Notes: generated by a model not told the origin, from the letters alone. A stretch of DNA of 36,396 nucleotides from Actinophytocola sp. (GCA_009379975.1 WHSS01000018.1:1-36396), one strand, 5' to 3'. Positions 27,021 to 35,160 are shown, counted from the first letter of the stretch. Translations and numbers: made by a program.

Positions 27021-28244
27021 CGCGCGGCGGCGGAAGGGCAGCACGGTGGTGGCCGCCGCGCCGAGGAGTGCCGTGGCGAGCACGAACGGCCCGGCGATGC
27101 CCACCAGCGAGGACAACCCACCGGCCGCGGCGGGTGCGGCGCTCTGGGCGACCCGGTTCCCGGTGATGCGCAGCGCGAGCGCGGTCGCCCGTAGCCGCTG
27201 CGGTGCTTGTTCGACCACCCAGGTCATGGTGAGCGGCTGACCGAGGCCGAGCGTGAGCCCGAGCAGCACCATCACCACGGCCAGCAGCACCGGGTGGGAG
27301 AACAGCACCAGCCCGACCATCGTGACGGCCGCCACGCCCGCGCTGATGATGATCACGGTGAGCCGGCCGCCCCATCGCACCAGCACCCCGAGGAACACGC
27401 GTGAGATGAACGAGCAACCGGCGCGCAACGCAAGCAGTGCTCCCACGAACGCGGGGGAGAGGCCGTAGTGCTCGCCGAGAACCGGCAGATATGCGATCAG
27501 CAGGTCGACCGAGGCGATGAAGGCGAAGCTGACGAAGACGGCGACCGCGAGCTGACGATCGGCCAGCAGAGCCAGTGCTGAACCGTGGCCCGCCCGTTCG
27601 TTGGTGCCGTGCGTGCTCGACGCCAGCGCTGCCGTGCCGCGCAGCACCCACACCATCGCACCGAAGGCCACCGCGACGCCGAGCGCGATCGCGGCCCCGG
27701 CCGTGAAAGCCCGCGTGGTCGCTTGCAGCCGCGACTCGCCTTCGGCGAAGGACATCGCCCAGCCGCCTGCGAGCGGGCCCAGCATCTGACCGAGCGAGGC
27801 CGCCGCGGTGAACAGTCCGAAGTTCCGGTCGCGCTCGCCGGGACCCGACAGGCCCGCGACGACCGACTGCCCGCCGACCATCAGGGCCAGCAGCCCGGCG
27901 CCATAGGCCGCATTGACCAGGGCGACGCCCAGTATGGTGCCGGCGTGGCCCAGCCCGATCGGCCCCGCGACGAGCGCTACGGTGCCACCGAGCAGCAGCA
28001 CCGGTACCCTGCCCCGGTCGGACCACCTGCCCATCGGGATGGCGAAGAAGATCGGCAGTAGCGAACTGGCGGCCGAGACCAGCCCCACTTCGTGTTCGCC
28101 GCCGCCGAGCGCGAGCACGCGGTAGGAGACCACCGGCTTGCTGAGGAACATCGTGGTGTGCACGATGACCGTGCCCAGCAACAACAGCACGAGCGCGCGG
28201 CGATAGCTCGCGCTGTGGGGCAGCGCGGGCGGCGTGTTGGGCAT
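27015..28244 (-). CDS. MFS transporter
   Basis: Major facilitator superfamily transporter of 409 residues with about twelve hydrophobic segments. The loop motif A of MFS proteins is GRWSDRGRVPVLLLGG at about residues 72-87, and a related GRLTV loop follows in the second half near residue 295. Further marks are GPLAGGWAMSF and GLGQPLTMTWVVEQAPQRLR. The substrate is not evident; drug or sugar efflux are usual guesses. ATG 28242-28244 begins MPNTPPALPHSASYRRAL. The stop codon is formed by the palindromic repeat B. A single CTGATCA lies 29 bases upstream, and copy C of the repeat lies beyond. Confidence 0.9.
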   Translation of the reverse strand: MPNTPPALPHSASYRRALVLLLLGTVIVHTTMFLSKPVVSYRVLALGGGEHEVGLVSAASSLLPIFFAIPMGRWSDRGRVPVLLLGGTVALVAGPIGLGHAGTILGVALVNAAYGAGLLALMVGGQSVVAGLSGPGERDRNFGLFTAAASLGQMLGPLAGGWAMSFAEGESRLQATTRAFTAGAAIALGVAVAFGAMVWVLRGTAALASSTHGTNERAGHGSALALLADRQLAVAVFVSFAFIASVDLLIAYLPVLGEHYGLSPAFVGALLALRAGCSFISRVFLGVLVRWGGRLTVIIISAGVAAVTMVGLVLFSHPVLLAVVMVLLGLTLGLGQPLTMTWVVEQAPQRLRATALALRITGNRVAQSAAPAAAGGLSSLVGIAGPFVLATALLGAAATTVLPFRRRAR

Positions 28245-28288
28245 GCCGCGATCATCCCTTCCGCCCGGCAGCGCTGATCACCCGCCCG

Positions 28289-28345
28289 CGCTGAAAGACG
28301 CTTTCAGTCCGCTCAACGGACTGAAAGCTCCTTTCACTCCGTCCA
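28289..28345. repeat. Intergenic palindromic repeat, copy C (short)
   Basis: Two units, CTGAAAGACGCTTTCAG (28291-28307) and CTGAAAGCTCCTTTCAC (28321-28337), joined by TCCGCTCAACGGA, the same spacer as in copy B, and followed by TCCGTCCAGTGG, as before a third unit that is missing. Lies between the end of the substrate-binding-like gene and the MFS promoter. Confidence 0.82.
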
Positions 28346-28355
28346 GTGGCGCGAG

Positions 28356-29114
28356 CTAGCCGGAGAACCCAGCGGCCCGAAGCGTGGCGATCTGCTCGGA
28401 CTCGTTGAGGAAGTCGCGGAACTTCTGCGCCGCGCGCTGCTGAATCTCATCCACACCGTCGCCGCCGACGACGATGTACGGGTAAACGAAGCCCGACGCG
28501 GAACTCAACGGCTCGGCGACGGTGGCGACCCGCTCCGGGTCCGCCTCCGACAGGCGCTCGGATGATTCCTTGGATTCGGCGATCCACGCCGCGGGCACGG
28601 ACTGCACGTCGTCGGAGTCGCTGAGTTCGTCGAGGACGCCTTCCGAGCTACTGGCGCCGATCTCGACAGTGATGCAGTGCGAATGCACCGGCCGGTCGAG
28701 CGAGTTCCATCGGGTGGCGATGGCCGACATGGGCTGCTCGAGCTTCGGGGCCACCGCGACACGGAGCATGCGCTTGCCCTCGGAACAGCCTTGCGCTTCG
28801 GCTTCGGCCGCGCTGTTGATGGAGTTGATGCCCCAGATCATGGCCGTCACGCCGGTCCCGATCAGTGCGAGGACGGCAGCGACCGCGATGGGCCACTTGG
28901 CGATGCCGCGACGAGATTTGCCATCGACGGCGCGGTGGGTGCCCGTCAAGGTCGTCGAGGTGGCGGCAGGGTCGGCAGCGCGCCGGGATGCCGGTGGCGG
29001 TGCCATGTTGCGCCGGGATGCCGGTGGCGGTGCCATGTTGCGCCGGGATGCCGGGCGCTGTTCCATCCCGCGCGGAGGTACCGGGGGCGGTTCCACCTTG
29101 CTGTGTCGCCCCAT
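28356..29114 (-). CDS. Membrane-anchored protein with shortened substrate-binding-like domain
   Basis: Protein of 252 residues. A Pro/Arg-rich cytoplasmic start (MGRHSKVEPPPVPPRG) with three repeats of the type RRNMAPPPAS is followed by one membrane segment (IAVAAVLALIGTGVTAMIWG, about 76-95). The outside part begins GCSEGKRMLRVAVAPKLEQP and ends VYPYIVVGGDGVDEIQQRAA then KFRDFLNESEQIATLRAAGF, the two ends of the solute-binding domain in actinobacterial binding-protein/VWA fusions such as Rv1836c, which also lies between gcvB and Rv1841c. The middle of that domain (after PAAWIAESKE) and any VWA domain are missing, so the protein looks internally shortened in frame. ATG 29112-29114. Whether it still functions is open. 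Confidence 0.7.
   Translation of the reverse strand: MGRHSKVEPPPVPPRGMEQRPASRRNMAPPPASRRNMAPPPASRRAADPAATSTTLTGTHRAVDGKSRRGIAKWPIAVAAVLALIGTGVTAMIWGINSINSAAEAEAQGCSEGKRMLRVAVAPKLEQPMSAIATRWNSLDRPVHSHCITVEIGASSSEGVLDELSDSDDVQSVPAAWIAESKESSERLSEADPERVATVAEPLSSASGFVYPYIVVGGDGVDEIQQRAAQKFRDFLNESEQIATLRAAGFSG
28981..29040. repeat. Two perfect 30-base tandem repeats inside the coding region
   Basis: Positions 28981-29010 and 29011-29040 are identical, and 29041-29056 begins a third, diverged copy. In the protein they give the decapeptide RRNMAPPPAS in series. Thirty bases is ten codons, so slippage keeps the frame. Confidence 0.93.
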
Positions 29115-29257
29115 GAGGCCTGAGATCCTTTCGAGATCGAATCGATGCTGTTACTTATCCCGGCGCCGGAGCTTATCACCTCATCAGGTGAGTCTGCCCA
29201 CCGTTCGTGACGAACTTTAGCTGTGTTGCTCGCGACGTACTTCGATTGGCCTACCCA

Positions 29258-30334
29258 TCACGCCCTGTCCGGATGCTGCCTGCGCCCGATGGTGACGTGG
29301 GTGCCATCACGGACGGTCCCCACGAATTCCTCGAGGACATCCTCGAGTGCCACCACTCCGATGACCGCACCAGCGGTGTCGATGGCCGTCGCCAGGTGGC
29401 TGCCCTCCGCCCGCATCGCGGAGAGGGCCTGGTCGAGGCGCGCGTCGGAGCGGAGATTGGTCAGCCTGCGCAGTTTCGCGGCGGCGACCTTGCTCGCCGG
29501 ATCCTCGCCCGCCTGGTCGAGGACGTCCTTGACGTGGATGTAGCCGATCAGGTCACCGGATTCGGCGCGGACGGGGAACCGGGAGAATCCGGTGGCCGAG
29601 ACCGCGCGCTCGACATCGCCCACGGTGGTGGCGATCGGCAACGTGGTCAACTGCTCGAACGGCACCAGCACATCGGCGACCGACTTCGAGACCGACAGCA
29701 AGGTCTGGCTGAGCCGCTGGTGCTCCGATCGCTCCAGCAGGCCCTCCCGCCGGGATTCACTGAGCAGCTCCGCGAGCTCGAACGACGTGTAGGCGGTCTC
29801 GAGCTCGTCCTTCGGAGTGATCCGCGCGAGCCGCAGCAGCGAGTTCGCCGTGACGTTGAGCAAGGCGATGAACGGGCTCGCGAGCTTGACCCACACGACG
29901 TGCACCGGCACCAGCCAGACCGCGAGCTTCTCCGGCTCGGCGATGGCGAGGTTCTTCGGCACCATCTCACCGATGAGCACGTGCAGCAGGGTCATGAGCG
30001 CCAGCGCGAAGGTGAACGCGATCGCGTGGACGACATAGCCGGGCAGCGCGAGCCCGACCGCATCGAAGGCGGCCTCGAGCTGGTGGGCGACGGCGGGCTC
30101 GCCGACGGTGAGCAGCAGCAGTGAACAGATCGTGATGCCGAGCTGCGCGCCGGCAAGCATGCGGGAGACGTCCTTGCTGGCATTGATGACGATCCGCGCG
30201 CGGGTGACGCCCTGCTCGAGAAGGCCTTCGAGCCGATCCCGCCGGGACGAGATCAGCGCGAACTCGGCCCCGACGAAGAAGGCGTTGGCGGCGAGCAACA
30301 CCACTATCAACACGATCGCGAGCCAGTTGTTCAT
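29258..30334 (-). CDS. CNNM/CorC-type transporter, short form
   Basis: Membrane protein of 358 residues of the CNNM (DUF21 plus CBS) family, linked to magnesium or other divalent metal transport; relative of M. tuberculosis Rv1841c. The DUF21 part (about 1-190) has AEFALISSRRDRLEGLL, AGAQLGITICSLLLLTVGEP and the signature HVLIGEMVPKNLAIAEPEKL. Two CBS domains follow (about 200-335) with FSRFPVRAESGDLIGYIHVK and VVALEDVLEEFVGTVRDGTH. The C-terminal CorC_HlyC domain found in the partner is absent; the protein ends after the second CBS. Its ATG overlaps the stop of the partner by four bases (30331-30334), so they are made together and may form a complex. Confidence 0.92.
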   Translation of the reverse strand: MNNWLAIVLIVVLLAANAFFVGAEFALISSRRDRLEGLLEQGVTRARIVINASKDVSRMLAGAQLGITICSLLLLTVGEPAVAHQLEAAFDAVGLALPGYVVHAIAFTFALALMTLLHVLIGEMVPKNLAIAEPEKLAVWLVPVHVVWVKLASPFIALLNVTANSLLRLARITPKDELETAYTSFELAELLSESRREGLLERSEHQRLSQTLLSVSKSVADVLVPFEQLTTLPIATTVGDVERAVSATGFSRFPVRAESGDLIGYIHVKDVLDQAGEDPASKVAAAKLRRLTNLRSDARLDQALSAMRAEGSHLATAIDTAGAVIGVVALEDVLEEFVGTVRDGTHVTIGRRQHPDRA

Positions 30335-31677
30335 CGGCCCACCTCGCCCTCGGCGGCGTCGCTGTCGACGTCGGCGAGCTTGCGAACGCTGATTTCGGCG
30401 ATCCGGAGCCGGTCCATCGTGGTCACGGTCAACCGCCAGCCGTCGACGTCGATGCGATCCCCGGCCGCCGGAATCTCGCCGAGTTCGGTCAGTACCAATC
30501 CGGCCACCGTCTCGTAGTCACCTTCCGGCATCGCGAAGCCCGTCGCGTCGGCGAGCTCGTCCGGCCGGAGCTGCCCGGAGACCACCCAGCTGTCGTCGTC
30601 GATGCGCTGAGAAGCGGGGGCCTCGCCGGTGTCGTGCTCGTCGCGGACGTCGCCGATGATCTCCTCGACGACGTCTTCGAGCGTGACCAGGCCCGCGGTC
30701 CCGCCGTACTCGTCGACCACGATCGCGAGCTGGAAGCTGGAATCCCGCAGCCGGTTGAGTAACGCGTCGCCGGGCAGCGACTCCGGCACCGTGGGTACCG
30801 GCCGCATCATGGCGCCCACCTTCACGGACGCGCGGGCGGCGCTGCGAATGGTGAAGGCCTGCTTGATGTGGATGGCACCCGCGATGTCGTCGAGGTCCTG
30901 GCTGTAGACGGGGAAGCGGGAGAAGCCGGTCCGCCGCGCGAGCTCGAGCAGGTCGTCGATCGAATTGTCCGCCGACAGCGACTCGATCTGGACCCGAGGC
31001 GTCATCAGCTCGTCGGCGGTGCGGTCACCGAACCGCAGGGACTTGTCGAGCAGAAACGCCGTCTCGGTGTCGAGCGTGCCCCGTTCGGCACTGGCCCGCA
31101 CGATCGAGCCGAGCTCCTGCGGTGAGCGTGCCGAGCGCAGCTCCTCCGCCGGCTCCACGCCGAACTTCCGCACCACCCAGTTGGCGCTGTTGTTCATCAG
31201 CCGGATCAACCAGCCGAACAGCGTGGAGAACCCCGCGTGGTAACCCGCGACAGCGCGCGCGGTGGCGAGCGGGCGGGCGATCGCGAGGTTCTTCGGCACC
31301 ATCTCACCCAGGACCATAGACAGTGATGTGGCGATGAGCAGGGCGATGGTCAGCGAGGTCGCCTTGGCGGCCGATTCGCCCATACCGAGCACGGTCAGCC
31401 CCGGCCGGATCAGGCCGCCGATGATCGGCTCGGCCAGGTAACCGCTGATCAGCGTGGTGATCGTGATGGCGACCTGGGCGCCGGAGAGCTGGAACGACAG
31501 CGTGCGGTGGGCCTTGAGCACGGTGTGTGAACGACGGTCGCCCACCTGCCGCACGTTGGACTCGACGGTGCTGCGTTCGAGCGCGGTCAACGAGAATTCC
31601 GCCGCGACGGCGAGTCCGGTGCCGACGGTGAGCACTAAGAAGAACGCCAGGCCGAGCACGCTGAGCAGGACGCTCAT
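30331..31677 (-). CDS. CNNM/CorC-type transporter, full-length form
   Basis: Partner of the previous gene, 448 residues; relative of M. tuberculosis Rv1842c. DUF21 (about 1-195) shows AAEFSLTALERSTVESNVRQ, SGAQVAITITTLISGYLAEP and MVLGEMVPKNLAIARPLATA. CBS pair (about 205-335) has ELMTPRVQIESLSAD, FSRFPVYSQDLDDIAGAIHI and AIVVDEYGGTAGLVTLEDVV. The C-terminal CorC_HlyC domain (about 355-430) has WVVSGQLRPDELADATGF and DGWRLTVTTMDRLRIAEI. ATG 31675-31677 has a weak site GGGGTGG upstream. First gene of the operon; the 396 bases before it, up to acnR, hold a block of nested inverted repeats. Confidence 0.93.
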   Translation of the reverse strand: MSVLLSVLGLAFFLVLTVGTGLAVAAEFSLTALERSTVESNVRQVGDRRSHTVLKAHRTLSFQLSGAQVAITITTLISGYLAEPIIGGLIRPGLTVLGMGESAAKATSLTIALLIATSLSMVLGEMVPKNLAIARPLATARAVAGYHAGFSTLFGWLIRLMNNSANWVVRKFGVEPAEELRSARSPQELGSIVRASAERGTLDTETAFLLDKSLRFGDRTADELMTPRVQIESLSADNSIDDLLELARRTGFSRFPVYSQDLDDIAGAIHIKQAFTIRSAARASVKVGAMMRPVPTVPESLPGDALLNRLRDSSFQLAIVVDEYGGTAGLVTLEDVVEEIIGDVRDEHDTGEAPASQRIDDDSWVVSGQLRPDELADATGFAMPEGDYETVAGLVLTELGEIPAAGDRIDVDGWRLTVTTMDRLRIAEISVRKLADVDSDAAEGEVGR

Positions 31678-31846
31678 CGGTCGCCACCCCAGCCCTGGGC
31701 GCGGCTGGTAGATCGGGGTTGGCCGGGCTCACCGCCCGGCTGGCTACTGTCACCCGATGACTGCGCATCGCGCACGGGAAACGTCTCACTCCTCGAAAGG
31801 TTCGGTCCAGCTGGCACGGCACGCGCTGTGCCTGTGTTTTTATCCG

Positions 31847-32049
31847 TAAGTCGGGCTATTCACAAGAAGCATGCATGTCGCCATCCGCTTCTGACCTCCG
31901 CCGATCGCTCAGGCGGACCTCCGGCCCACCCATCGCTGGATCGGGCTGTGAAGAGCCCTCCCGGCATAAGAGTACTTCCTCCGAATGGGGCATGCCCGGA
32001 GGGCTATTCACAAGTCAGTCGGCGGGCGCGGCCCGAAGAGCCCGACTTA
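31847..32049. repeat. Nested inverted-repeat block upstream of the CNNM operon
   Basis: The gene-free stretch 31678-32073 holds four copies of a GGGCT-N-TTCACAAG-like motif in alternating direction: 31853-31866 (plus), about 31943-31958 (minus), 32001-32014 (plus) and about 32036-32044 (minus). The outer pair shares TAAGTCGGGCT (31847-31857) with its exact complement at 32039-32049. The inner pair forms AGCCCTCCCGGCAT (31954-31967) against ATGCCCGGAGGGCT (31992-32005), 14 pairs with one mismatch and a 24-base loop. GGGCTATTCACAAG is repeated exactly at 31853 and 32001. It could be a BIME-like mosaic, a small non-autonomous element, or a structured 3' or leader RNA. Confidence 0.75.
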
Positions 32050-32073
32050 TGAATGAGACAACTGGTGTGCCGG

Positions 32074-32658
32074 TCAAGCGCCTCGGTGGTGGTGTTTGCG
32101 CGTGGTTTCCTCCACCAGGTCGAGAACGGGCTCGAGATCGTCGGCGGGCAGGCCCATGGCGAGGTGCGATACCACACCCTCCAGCACGAGCTCGAGGAAA
32201 GAGGTCAGGATGACCACGTCGATGTCGTCGCGCAACTGCCCGGCCTCGCGCTTACGGAGCAGCCGCCTGCGCGTCGCGGTGGTGAGCTGTCGCGAACGTT
32301 CGGCCCATCGCTCGCGGAACTCCGGATCGGTGCGCAGCCTGCGGGAGACCTCGAGCCGGGTGCCGAGCCAGTCGGCGGGGTGCTCGCTGTCACCCGCGAG
32401 CAGGTCCCGCATGACCTGCACCAGCCCCTGCTCCGCGACGACCTCGGCCATGCGTGCCGCGTCGTCTTCTGCCAGCGCGAGGAAGAGTGATTCCTTGTCC
32501 TTGAAGTGGTGGAAGATGGCCCCGCGGGACAGCCCGATGATCTCCTCGAGACGCCGGACCGTCGCACCTTCGTAACCGTGGCGCGCAAAGCAAACGCGGG
32601 CGCCGTCCAGTATCTGCCTGCGGCGCGCGTCGAGATGGTCCTGGCTGACCCTTGGCAC
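32074..32658 (-). CDS. acnR: AcnR-like TetR repressor
   Basis: TetR-family repressor of 194 residues. PRVSQDHLDARRRQILDGAR, VRRLEEIIGLSRGAIFHHFK and DKESLFLALAEDDAARMAEV match AcnR of Corynebacterium and its M. tuberculosis relative Rv1474c as I remember them. AcnR represses the aconitase gene and, in C. glutamicum, is reported to bind citrate with magnesium. GTG 32656-32658 is chosen because the longer frame to 32718 would cover the probable operator, and AGGA lies eight bases upstream. The usual neighbour acn is not in the window; instead the dehydrogenase gene lies upstream on the same strand and the CNNM magnesium-type transporters lie downstream. Could be the true acnR or a paralogue. 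Confidence 0.78.
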   Translation of the reverse strand: MPRVSQDHLDARRRQILDGARVCFARHGYEGATVRRLEEIIGLSRGAIFHHFKDKESLFLALAEDDAARMAEVVAEQGLVQVMRDLLAGDSEHPADWLGTRLEVSRRLRTDPEFRERWAERSRQLTTATRRRLLRKREAGQLRDDIDVVILTSFLELVLEGVVSHLAMGLPADDLEPVLDLVEETTRKHHHRGA

Positions 32659-32694
32659 GTCATGATCCTGGCACCGGCATCGCCGGTACGCAAT

Positions 32695-32710
32695 CCGTAC
32701 GTACGTACTG
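32695..32710 (-). promoter_or_regulatory. Probable AcnR operator
   Basis: On the minus strand CAGTACGTACGTACGG agrees with 15 of 16 positions of the AcnR site CAGNACNNNCGTACTG as I recall it from C. glutamicum. It lies 37 bases upstream of the acnR start, in the 86 bases after the dehydrogenase stop, so autoregulation is likely. Confidence 0.65.
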
Positions 32711-32744
32711 TGGCTCACCCCAACCCACGCGAACCGAGCAACGG

Positions 32745-33941
32745 TCAGGGAATCGCGAGAACCGCTTCGCCGGTTGCTTCGGCCGCGACGCGCTCCGCCT
32801 GGTTGCGCTCCGCCAGCATCAGACCGGTGCTACGCGGCGAGACCCGCGTCGCTTCCCACTCGGCCGCCAGCAGGGCGACCTTGGCCTGCATCTCGTTGCG
32901 CAGCCGCAGGAACGAGTCCGCGGGGTCGGCGCCCACTTCGCCGAGCAGCAGCCACCACGCCCAAGCGGCGGCTCCGGCATTGGCGATGAAGTCCGGGATC
33001 ACCGGGATGTCGCGCGCGGCGAGCATCGCCTCCGCCTCGGGAGTCGTCGCGGCATTGGCGGCTTCGACGACGACCCTGGCCTTGACCTCCATCGCGTTGT
33101 CCGGCGTGATGGCATACGAGATCGCCGCGGGGACGAAGATGTCCGCTCCCACCGTGCCGACCGCGTCGCGCGGCAGGCGCTGGACATCGGCGGCAACCCC
33201 GGACCGGTCGATCTCGCCGTAGCGGTCGCGCAGTTCGAGCAACGCCGGGATGTCGAGGCCGCTGGGGTGGTAGAGCGTGCCTGCGGCATCAGCCACCGCG
33301 ACCACCCGGACGCCCGCTTCGTGCAGGTACCACGCGGCTCCGCCACCCATGGTGCCGACGCCCTGGATCGCCACGGTCGTCTCGGCGCCGTGCCATCCCC
33401 ACGCGCCCGCGACACCGAGGCAGGCCTGCGCGACGCCGTATCCGCCGATGACGTCGCCGAGTAACTGACCGCCCGGCACCGGCGCGTTCAAGCCCGCCTG
33501 GACCCGCTGCAGGGTGCGCTGCGGGTCCGATGAGCGGGTGATCGCGGCGTGGTAGGACTGCTGCAGACCGATCTTCGCGAACACGTCGTCGATCAGGTGT
33601 TGTGGCACGCCCAGGTCCTCGGCCGTCACCCAGTGCGCGTCAAGCCAGGGACGCATCGCGGTGCAGAAGCGCTCGAGGACGCCGCGAGCTTCGGGGTCCT
33701 TCGGGTCGCAGTCGATGCCCCCCTTGGCACCGCCGACCGGAAGGTTGAACGCCGCGGTCTTGCTTGCCATGCCCCGCGCCAGATCCTCGACCTCGGAGAG
33801 GGTGCAGCCTCGGCGCATCCGGGTACCGCCGGTGGCGATGCCGGAGACCAGACTGTGCACCACGAGATAGCCGTGCGTGCCCGTAACGGGATCGGTCCAC
33901 GTGAGACGCAACATTGGCTCAGTGGTGTTCGGGGTCTTCAT
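32745..33941 (-). CDS. Glu/Leu/Phe/Val dehydrogenase family enzyme
   Basis: NAD(P)-dependent amino acid dehydrogenase, 398 residues, which interconverts an amino acid and its 2-oxo acid with ammonia. Catalytic residues are visible: Lys61 and Lys73 in SKTAAFNLPVGGAKGGIDCD and Asp109 in VTAEDLGVPQ, plus the nucleotide site AIQGVGTMGGGAA at about 191-203. The TAEDLG form recalls leucine and phenylalanine dehydrogenases, the GGAKGG form glutamate dehydrogenases; substrate cannot be fixed by eye. ATG 33939-33941 follows GGAGG with an eight-base spacer; an upstream GTG at 33950 would lie within that site. Divergent from a LysR gene, which may regulate it. Upstream of acnR on the same strand with 86 bases between. 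Confidence 0.88.
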   Translation of the reverse strand: MKTPNTTEPMLRLTWTDPVTGTHGYLVVHSLVSGIATGGTRMRRGCTLSEVEDLARGMASKTAAFNLPVGGAKGGIDCDPKDPEARGVLERFCTAMRPWLDAHWVTAEDLGVPQHLIDDVFAKIGLQQSYHAAITRSSDPQRTLQRVQAGLNAPVPGGQLLGDVIGGYGVAQACLGVAGAWGWHGAETTVAIQGVGTMGGGAAWYLHEAGVRVVAVADAAGTLYHPSGLDIPALLELRDRYGEIDRSGVAADVQRLPRDAVGTVGADIFVPAAISYAITPDNAMEVKARVVVEAANAATTPEAEAMLAARDIPVIPDFIANAGAAAWAWWLLLGEVGADPADSFLRLRNEMQAKVALLAAEWEATRVSPRSTGLMLAERNQAERVAAEATGEAVLAIP

Positions 33942-34095
33942 TGCAACCACCTCCAGCGATTCCGGTTCGAGCAGCGCCGCTCGGCGTTGTTGCCACCCCG
34001 ATCAGGGCATGGCCGGTCGTCGTTTTCTCCACCGCCAAAACGGCAGCAGGGCAGGGCCTACCCTCGGCCGTTGTGATGGCAGACGTGCAGGTCAG

Positions 34096-34164
34096 CCAAT
34101 GCGGTGCGGCCACGGCATTGGGGTCTGCGGATACTTTCGGGTCTCTCGACGGAAACATTTTCCG
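34096..34164. promoter_or_regulatory. Two dyads in the dehydrogenase/lysR divergent promoter region
   Basis: CCAATGC (34096-34102) and GCATTGG (34115-34121) form a perfect inverted repeat with a 12-base centre that itself holds GTG/CAC pairing. CGGAAACATTTTCCG (34150-34164) is a second perfect six-base-arm dyad. Both lie in the 301-base spacer 33942-34242. The first is a plausible LysR site; no gene is seen in the spacer. Confidence 0.45.
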
Positions 34165-34242
34165 CCCGCTACCGTCAGGGTCCGCCACAAGTGTCCGCGC
34201 GTCTAGTTACAGATGGTGGACAGCCATGTTTAGGGTTTGTGT

Positions 34243-35160
34243 ATGGAACTCTCGCTGCACCGGCTACGAATGCTGCGGGAACTGCATCGGAAGGGCACGA
34301 TCACCGCCGCCGCGGGTTCGCTGCACTACACGGCGTCCGCGGTGTCGCAGCAGCTCGCTCAGCTCGAGCGTGATGTCGGCGCCAGGTTGTTCGAGCGCAT
34401 CGGCAGGCGGGTGCAGCTGACCGAACTCGGCGCGTTGCTGGCCGAGCATGCCGAAGAGATCCTGGACGCGGTCGAGCGAGCTTCGCTGGCGCTGGAGGAA
34501 GCACAGGAAGCGACGACCGTGGTCCTGAAGGCCGGGGTCTTCGCGACCGTCGCCGCCGGGTTGTTGCCGCAGGCGTTACGGACGCTGAGCGGGCGGCATG
34601 CCGGCATCCAGGTCAAGACGCGCCAGTTGCCGCCGGAGGCTACCGCTCAGGCCGTCGCGCGTGGCGACCTCGATCTGGCGTTCGTGATCGACTATCCGGA
34701 CGCGCCGATGACGATGGACCCCAGCCTGCTCGGTTCCCAGGTCGCGGTGGAACGGCTGCATGTCGCCGCGCCCGTCGGTGTGCTTGGCGCCGGGCCGGTC
34801 GCGCTGTCCGAACTCGCCGAGCATCCGTGGATCCTGTCCGGGCCGAAAAGTCACTTCGGCAGCGCCGTGCGGGCCGCTTGCCTGCGCAGCGGCTTCCCGC
34901 TCAAGATCACGCACGAGGTGGAAGAGCAGTCGACGGCCATGGCGATGGTCGCCGCTGGCCTGGGCATCACGCTGGTATCCGACCTCGGCCTGACCTTCCA
35001 ACCGCCGGGCATGGACGCGGTACCGCTGACCAACCCGATCACCAGGACGGTGTCGATCGTCTACCGCGCCACCGCGCTGCGCAGGCCCGCGCTGAACATG
35101 GTGATCGACGTGGTCCGCTCGACGGCGGCGGAGATGGGGCTCGGCGCCGCCGCACGGTGA
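34243..35160 (+). CDS. LysR-family transcriptional regulator
   Basis: LysR-type regulator of 305 residues. The helix-turn-helix is at about residues 1-60: MELSLHRLRMLRELHRKGTI, AAAGSLHYTASAVSQQLAQL and ERDVGARLFERIGRRVQLTE. The effector domain (about 88-295) has VLKAGVFATVAAGLLPQALR and MAMVAAGLGITLVSDLGLTF. ATG 34243 is chosen; a TTG at 34237 is in frame. It faces away from the dehydrogenase gene, the classic LysR arrangement in which the regulator controls the divergent gene and itself. The effector is unknown, perhaps an amino acid. Stops 106 bases before egtD. Confidence 0.9.
   Translation: MELSLHRLRMLRELHRKGTITAAAGSLHYTASAVSQQLAQLERDVGARLFERIGRRVQLTELGALLAEHAEEILDAVERASLALEEAQEATTVVLKAGVFATVAAGLLPQALRTLSGRHAGIQVKTRQLPPEATAQAVARGDLDLAFVIDYPDAPMTMDPSLLGSQVAVERLHVAAPVGVLGAGPVALSELAEHPWILSGPKSHFGSAVRAACLRSGFPLKITHEVEEQSTAMAMVAAGLGITLVSDLGLTFQPPGMDAVPLTNPITRTVSIVYRATALRRPALNMVIDVVRSTAAEMGLGAAAR

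Noticed and set aside
28981-29040. CRISPR array
   Set aside because: The repeats are directly adjacent without spacers and lie in frame in a protein gene.
31828-32052. Small plus-strand ORFs in the spacer before the CNNM operon
   Set aside because: They cross the inverted repeats, have no ribosome-binding site and show no protein-like pattern.
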